Origin: JBNJDW01 sp051745265
Lineage (GTDB): Bacteria > Pseudomonadota > Alphaproteobacteria > Micavibrionales > CSBR16-224
Direction of reading: 5' to 3'
DNA: 7,678 nucleotides
Assembly: GCA_051745265.1 (NCBI GenBank)
Contig: JBNJDW010000083.1
Coordinates: 1-7,678, forward strand
Within the stretch, counting starts at the first letter, position 1, and every line of letters starts with the position of its first letter. This document shows, in pieces, positions 5,781 through 7,678 of the stretch. Under the pieces are notes generated by a model. The model saw nothing but the letters and a program-made list of their open reading frames with translations. It was not told the origin of the DNA and ran no database searches. A program made the translations under genes and the position numbers.

Positions 5781-5969
5781 ATGAAAAAAGCACCTGAACA
5801 TGATGATCTCTATGATCAGCCGCCACCGCCAATACCGCCTATATCATCAGAAGAGCAACGGCGCCGTGACCGCCGGTTTCACCGGTTGCTGGTCTTTGTC
5901 ATTCTGCAGACTTTGGTGATCCTGGCGCTGTTTATCGCCATTCTGTATAAGATTATCGCCACCGTATAA
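5781..5969 (+). CDS. Small C-tail-anchored membrane protein, unknown function
   Basis: The product is 62 residues and I do not recognise it. The N-terminal half is polar: acidic HDDLYD (7-12), a proline run PPPPIPP (14-20), then a strongly basic RRRDRRFHR (27-35). A single hydrophobic helix of about 23 residues (36-59) reaches almost to the C-terminus, with only a few residues after it. By the positive-inside rule the N-terminus is cytoplasmic and the protein is held in the inner membrane by its tail. Evidence that it is a real gene: the ATG follows a promoter-like element at leaderless spacing, the coding sequence fills the gap between rluD and mscS, and the composition is that of a membrane protein. 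It converges on mscS with 6 bases between stops, 5 of them G. The proline run could be a docking segment; that is a guess. Confidence 0.72.
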   Translation: MKKAPEHDDLYDQPPPPIPPISSEEQRRRDRRFHRLLVFVILQTLVILALFIAILYKIIATV

Positions 5970-5975
5970 GGGGGG

Positions 5976-7487
5976 TTATTCCGGATCGGACTTTTTCCTT
6001 GGTGCTGGTTTTTTATCTGCTTTGGCCGGGCTTTTATGACCGCCCTTCAGCTCTGCAATGATTTCTGCTTTCAAATCATCCAGAACGGATTTGTCAATGG
6101 AACGGATATGCAGGTCACGTTGTGGATATGGAATTTCGATACCATGCTCATGAAACTTATCCCAGACCCCCATCAGAACCGCGCTTTTGACGTTACCAAT
6201 CCCGTTGACAGGATCGTTAATCCAGCCGCGAATCTCCAGATGAACCGAACTGTCGCCAAATCCAGTCACATGGCAGATTGGTTTGGGAAATTCTTTGATA
6301 CGCGGTTCTTCAGCAACCATTTCCATACACAGCTCGCGCGCTTTGCGCACATCGGTATTATAGGAAACGCCGATCGGGATATGGATGCGGACATCATTAT
6401 TACTGAAGGACCAGTTTTCAACCCGCTCGGTAATCAGGGTTTCATTTGGGATCAGGTGCTCTTTACCGTCCCGGCGGATAATAGATACATAACGTGCGCC
6501 CAGCGTATTGACCCAGCCAAAGGTCTGCTCCCCCGTCGGGCCTTCAAGGGCGATAACATCACCTGGTTTAATTGACCGGTCAAGCAACAGGATAATACCG
6601 GAAATAAAGTTGGAGACGACTTTTTGCAGACCAAAACCAAGACCGACACCAATGGCACCCCCGAAAAGGGCAAAGGTCGTCATATCAAAACCAATCGCAT
6701 TCAAACCGAACATAATGGCAATAAAGACCAGCGATATTTTCAGAAGCTTGCTGAACAGGACCTTAAGCGAAGGCGTCAATTCATCAGCCGCTTTGATCTG
6801 TTTTTCGAATACGGACGATAGAATGCGGGCGATCCACAGGAAGATCGCAAAAAACATCAGCCCTTTCATAACCGCAAGCAGGTTGATCTGGTTTTGACCA
6901 AAACCAAAGCGGATGCTCTGCAAGCCGGACAGGGTTTCATCCCACCAACCCAGCAGATGCAGCGCTGCAATTAACACGGCAAGTTTTGATATCCAGCGCG
7001 CCAGCACCCGTGATTGGATAAAAGAGACCGCAAATATAATGGCCAGCACCGTCAGACTTAAACTGGCACCAATGACCAGCAGTTCAGATGGCATATTGTT
7101 AATATCACTCAATGCCGCTGCAATATAAAGCGCCACCGCCGCAAGCGCCGGTAAAACCAGACGCGGCAAACGACGGATAACTTTTATACTGATTTTTCGC
7201 GTTGTCTTGAAATCAAGCGTTTCTATTTTGCGGTCTAAACGACCGCGCAAATAACGGCTGCCAAAGAAGGCAAGGCCCAGCACAATCAGAATAACGCCCA
7301 ACTGACCAAGAACATAAGGATCCAAGCTCCAGTCTGTATTATGCAACAGACTGACCGCTTGTTCCTGCAGGCTTTCATCAATTTCGATTATATTATTGGG
7401 TTCCTGCGCCTGATCGCCATTGACGGTATCTTCAATAGCGGCGGCAGCATCCGGGGTCTGGTCTACTATATTTTGTCCGTCGGACAT
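5976..7487 (-). CDS. Large MscS-family mechanosensitive channel
   Basis: The product is 503 residues, well above the 286 of E. coli MscS. An acidic N-terminal segment (1-50) precedes several membrane helices at about 58-76, 109-126, 138-158, 165-181, 205-226 and 246-266. The pore helix is TM3-like, with FALFGGAIGVGLGFGLQKVV (272-291) and then SNFISGIILLLDRSIKPGDVI (292-312), the hallmark of the family. The beta domain includes LIPNETLITERVENWS (345-360), and the alpha/beta cytoplasmic cage ends at about residue 463. A Lys/Pro-rich tail (485-503) closes the protein. Such channels open under membrane tension and release solutes on osmotic downshock. The extra N-terminal helices resemble the larger YbdG/YnaI/MscK-like branches; I cannot say which. 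The ATG at 7487 has AAGG about 8 bases upstream. nrdR lies upstream on the same strand, 93 bases away. Confidence 0.93.
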   Translation of the reverse strand: MSDGQNIVDQTPDAAAAIEDTVNGDQAQEPNNIIEIDESLQEQAVSLLHNTDWSLDPYVLGQLGVILIVLGLAFFGSRYLRGRLDRKIETLDFKTTRKISIKVIRRLPRLVLPALAAVALYIAAALSDINNMPSELLVIGASLSLTVLAIIFAVSFIQSRVLARWISKLAVLIAALHLLGWWDETLSGLQSIRFGFGQNQINLLAVMKGLMFFAIFLWIARILSSVFEKQIKAADELTPSLKVLFSKLLKISLVFIAIMFGLNAIGFDMTTFALFGGAIGVGLGFGLQKVVSNFISGIILLLDRSIKPGDVIALEGPTGEQTFGWVNTLGARYVSIIRRDGKEHLIPNETLITERVENWSFSNNDVRIHIPIGVSYNTDVRKARELCMEMVAEEPRIKEFPKPICHVTGFGDSSVHLEIRGWINDPVNGIGNVKSAVLMGVWDKFHEHGIEIPYPQRDLHIRSIDKSVLDDLKAEIIAELKGGHKSPAKADKKPAPRKKSDPE

Positions 7488-7496
7488 TCCGGGAAC

Positions 7497-7524
7497 CTTA
7501 AAATGAGGGTTATAAACTTAAAAT
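7497..7524 (-). repeat. Two direct ATTTTAAG repeats in the mscS upstream region
   Basis: The 8-base word CTTAAAAT (ATTTTAAG on the minus strand) occurs at 7497-7504 and 7517-7524, exactly 20 bases apart. That is close to two helical turns, which would put both copies on the same DNA face. They flank TATAAC (7514-7509), a possible -10 box. The nearer copy ends in the ribosome binding site of mscS. Confidence 0.45.
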
Positions 7525-7554
7525 CAGTCTAGGGTATGCAGATGGCAGATGCAA
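7509..7554 (-). promoter_or_regulatory. Candidate mscS promoter region
   Basis: Two possible arrangements are seen on the minus strand. TTGCAT (7554-7549) and TAGACT (7531-7526) are 17 bases apart. Alternatively TATAAC (7514-7509), five of six -10 matches, lies closer to the gene but has no good -35. Either gives a short leader before the ATG at 7487. I cannot choose between them. Confidence 0.3.
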
Positions 7555-7566
7555 TATCCGTTACCG

Positions 7567-7580
7567 GGCCTGATCAGGCC
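7567..7580. other. Perfect 14-base palindrome directly after nrdR
   Basis: GGCCTGATCAGGCC is fully self-complementary and touches the nrdR stop codon (7583-7581). As RNA it can form a 5-bp stem with a GATC loop, but no T run follows on the minus strand. It may be a weak 3'-end hairpin for nrdR or a dimer-protein site upstream of mscS. Confidence 0.4.
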
Positions 7581-7678
7581 TTACACGCTTTCCGCCTTGT
7601 CATAGGTTTTCTTTAAATCGCCAAGGAATTCATTGAAATCCCCGACTTCGCGGAAGTTTTTATAGACTGAGGCATAAC
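7581..7678 (-). CDS. nrdR: Transcriptional repressor NrdR, C-terminal end only
   Basis: The frame enters at the window edge and ends at TAA 7583-7581, giving 31 residues beginning YASVYKNFREVGDFNEFL. This matches the conserved end of NrdR (usually RFASVYRxFxxxxDFxxF), just after the ATP-cone domain. NrdR binds NrdR boxes and represses ribonucleotide reductase genes in response to ATP and dATP. Its N-terminal zinc ribbon lies outside the window. No NrdR box is seen here, so nothing in the window looks like its target. In many alphaproteobacteria nrdR is followed by ribD; here an MscS-type gene follows. Confidence 0.85.
   Translation of the reverse strand, partial: YASVYKNFREVGDFNEFLGDLKKTYDKAESV

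Noticed and set aside
6036..6575. 179-codon open frame antisense to mscS
   Set aside because: It overlaps the conserved MscS cytoplasmic domain fully and shows no family motif.
7538..7553. Tandem GCAGATG repeat (two copies plus GCA)
   Set aside because: Two 7-base copies are too few to call a functional repeat, and chance duplication is likely.

Overview
The window looks like a chromosomal core segment of an alphaproteobacterium of moderate GC (about half). The bL28 sequence, the RluD sequence and the NrdR C-terminus all read as alphaproteobacterial types. This is an impression from recognised sequences, not a computed phylogeny. No tRNA, rRNA, CRISPR array, insertion sequence or prophage gene is visible, and no gap between genes exceeds 110 bases. 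I did not find a new multi-gene system. The oddities are within single genes and in their short control regions.

Layout: (1) 1-199 (+) is the C-terminal end of a GTP cyclohydrolase I (FolE-like). It abuts, tail to tail with no intervening base, a tRNA-guanine transglycosylase (tgt, 200-1393, -). (2) rpmB (bL28, 1484-1771, -) lies upstream of tgt, with two hairpins between them, one terminator-like. (3) A small P-loop kinase-like protein of unknown substrate (1874-2461, -) diverges from an M17 leucyl aminopeptidase (2519-3904, +). (4) The peptidase converges on a TerD-domain protein with an acidic N-terminal tail (3925-4659, -), followed upstream by rluD (4726-5718, -). (5) rluD diverges from a 62-residue C-tail-anchored membrane protein (5781-5969, +). 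That gene ends 6 bases from the end of a large MscS-family channel (5976-7487, -). (6) The last 98 bases (-) are the C-terminus of the repressor NrdR.

Functional links: FolE and Tgt stand at the first and the tRNA-insertion steps of 7-deazaguanine (queuosine) metabolism. The Tgt base pocket departs from the usual motif at three residues. Tgt, bL28 and RluD all serve translation. TerD and MscS are stress-related families, but nothing here ties them into a pathway. Most genes seem to have their own promoter. The rluD/62-aa pair has divergent -10 boxes placed so that both mRNAs could be leaderless.
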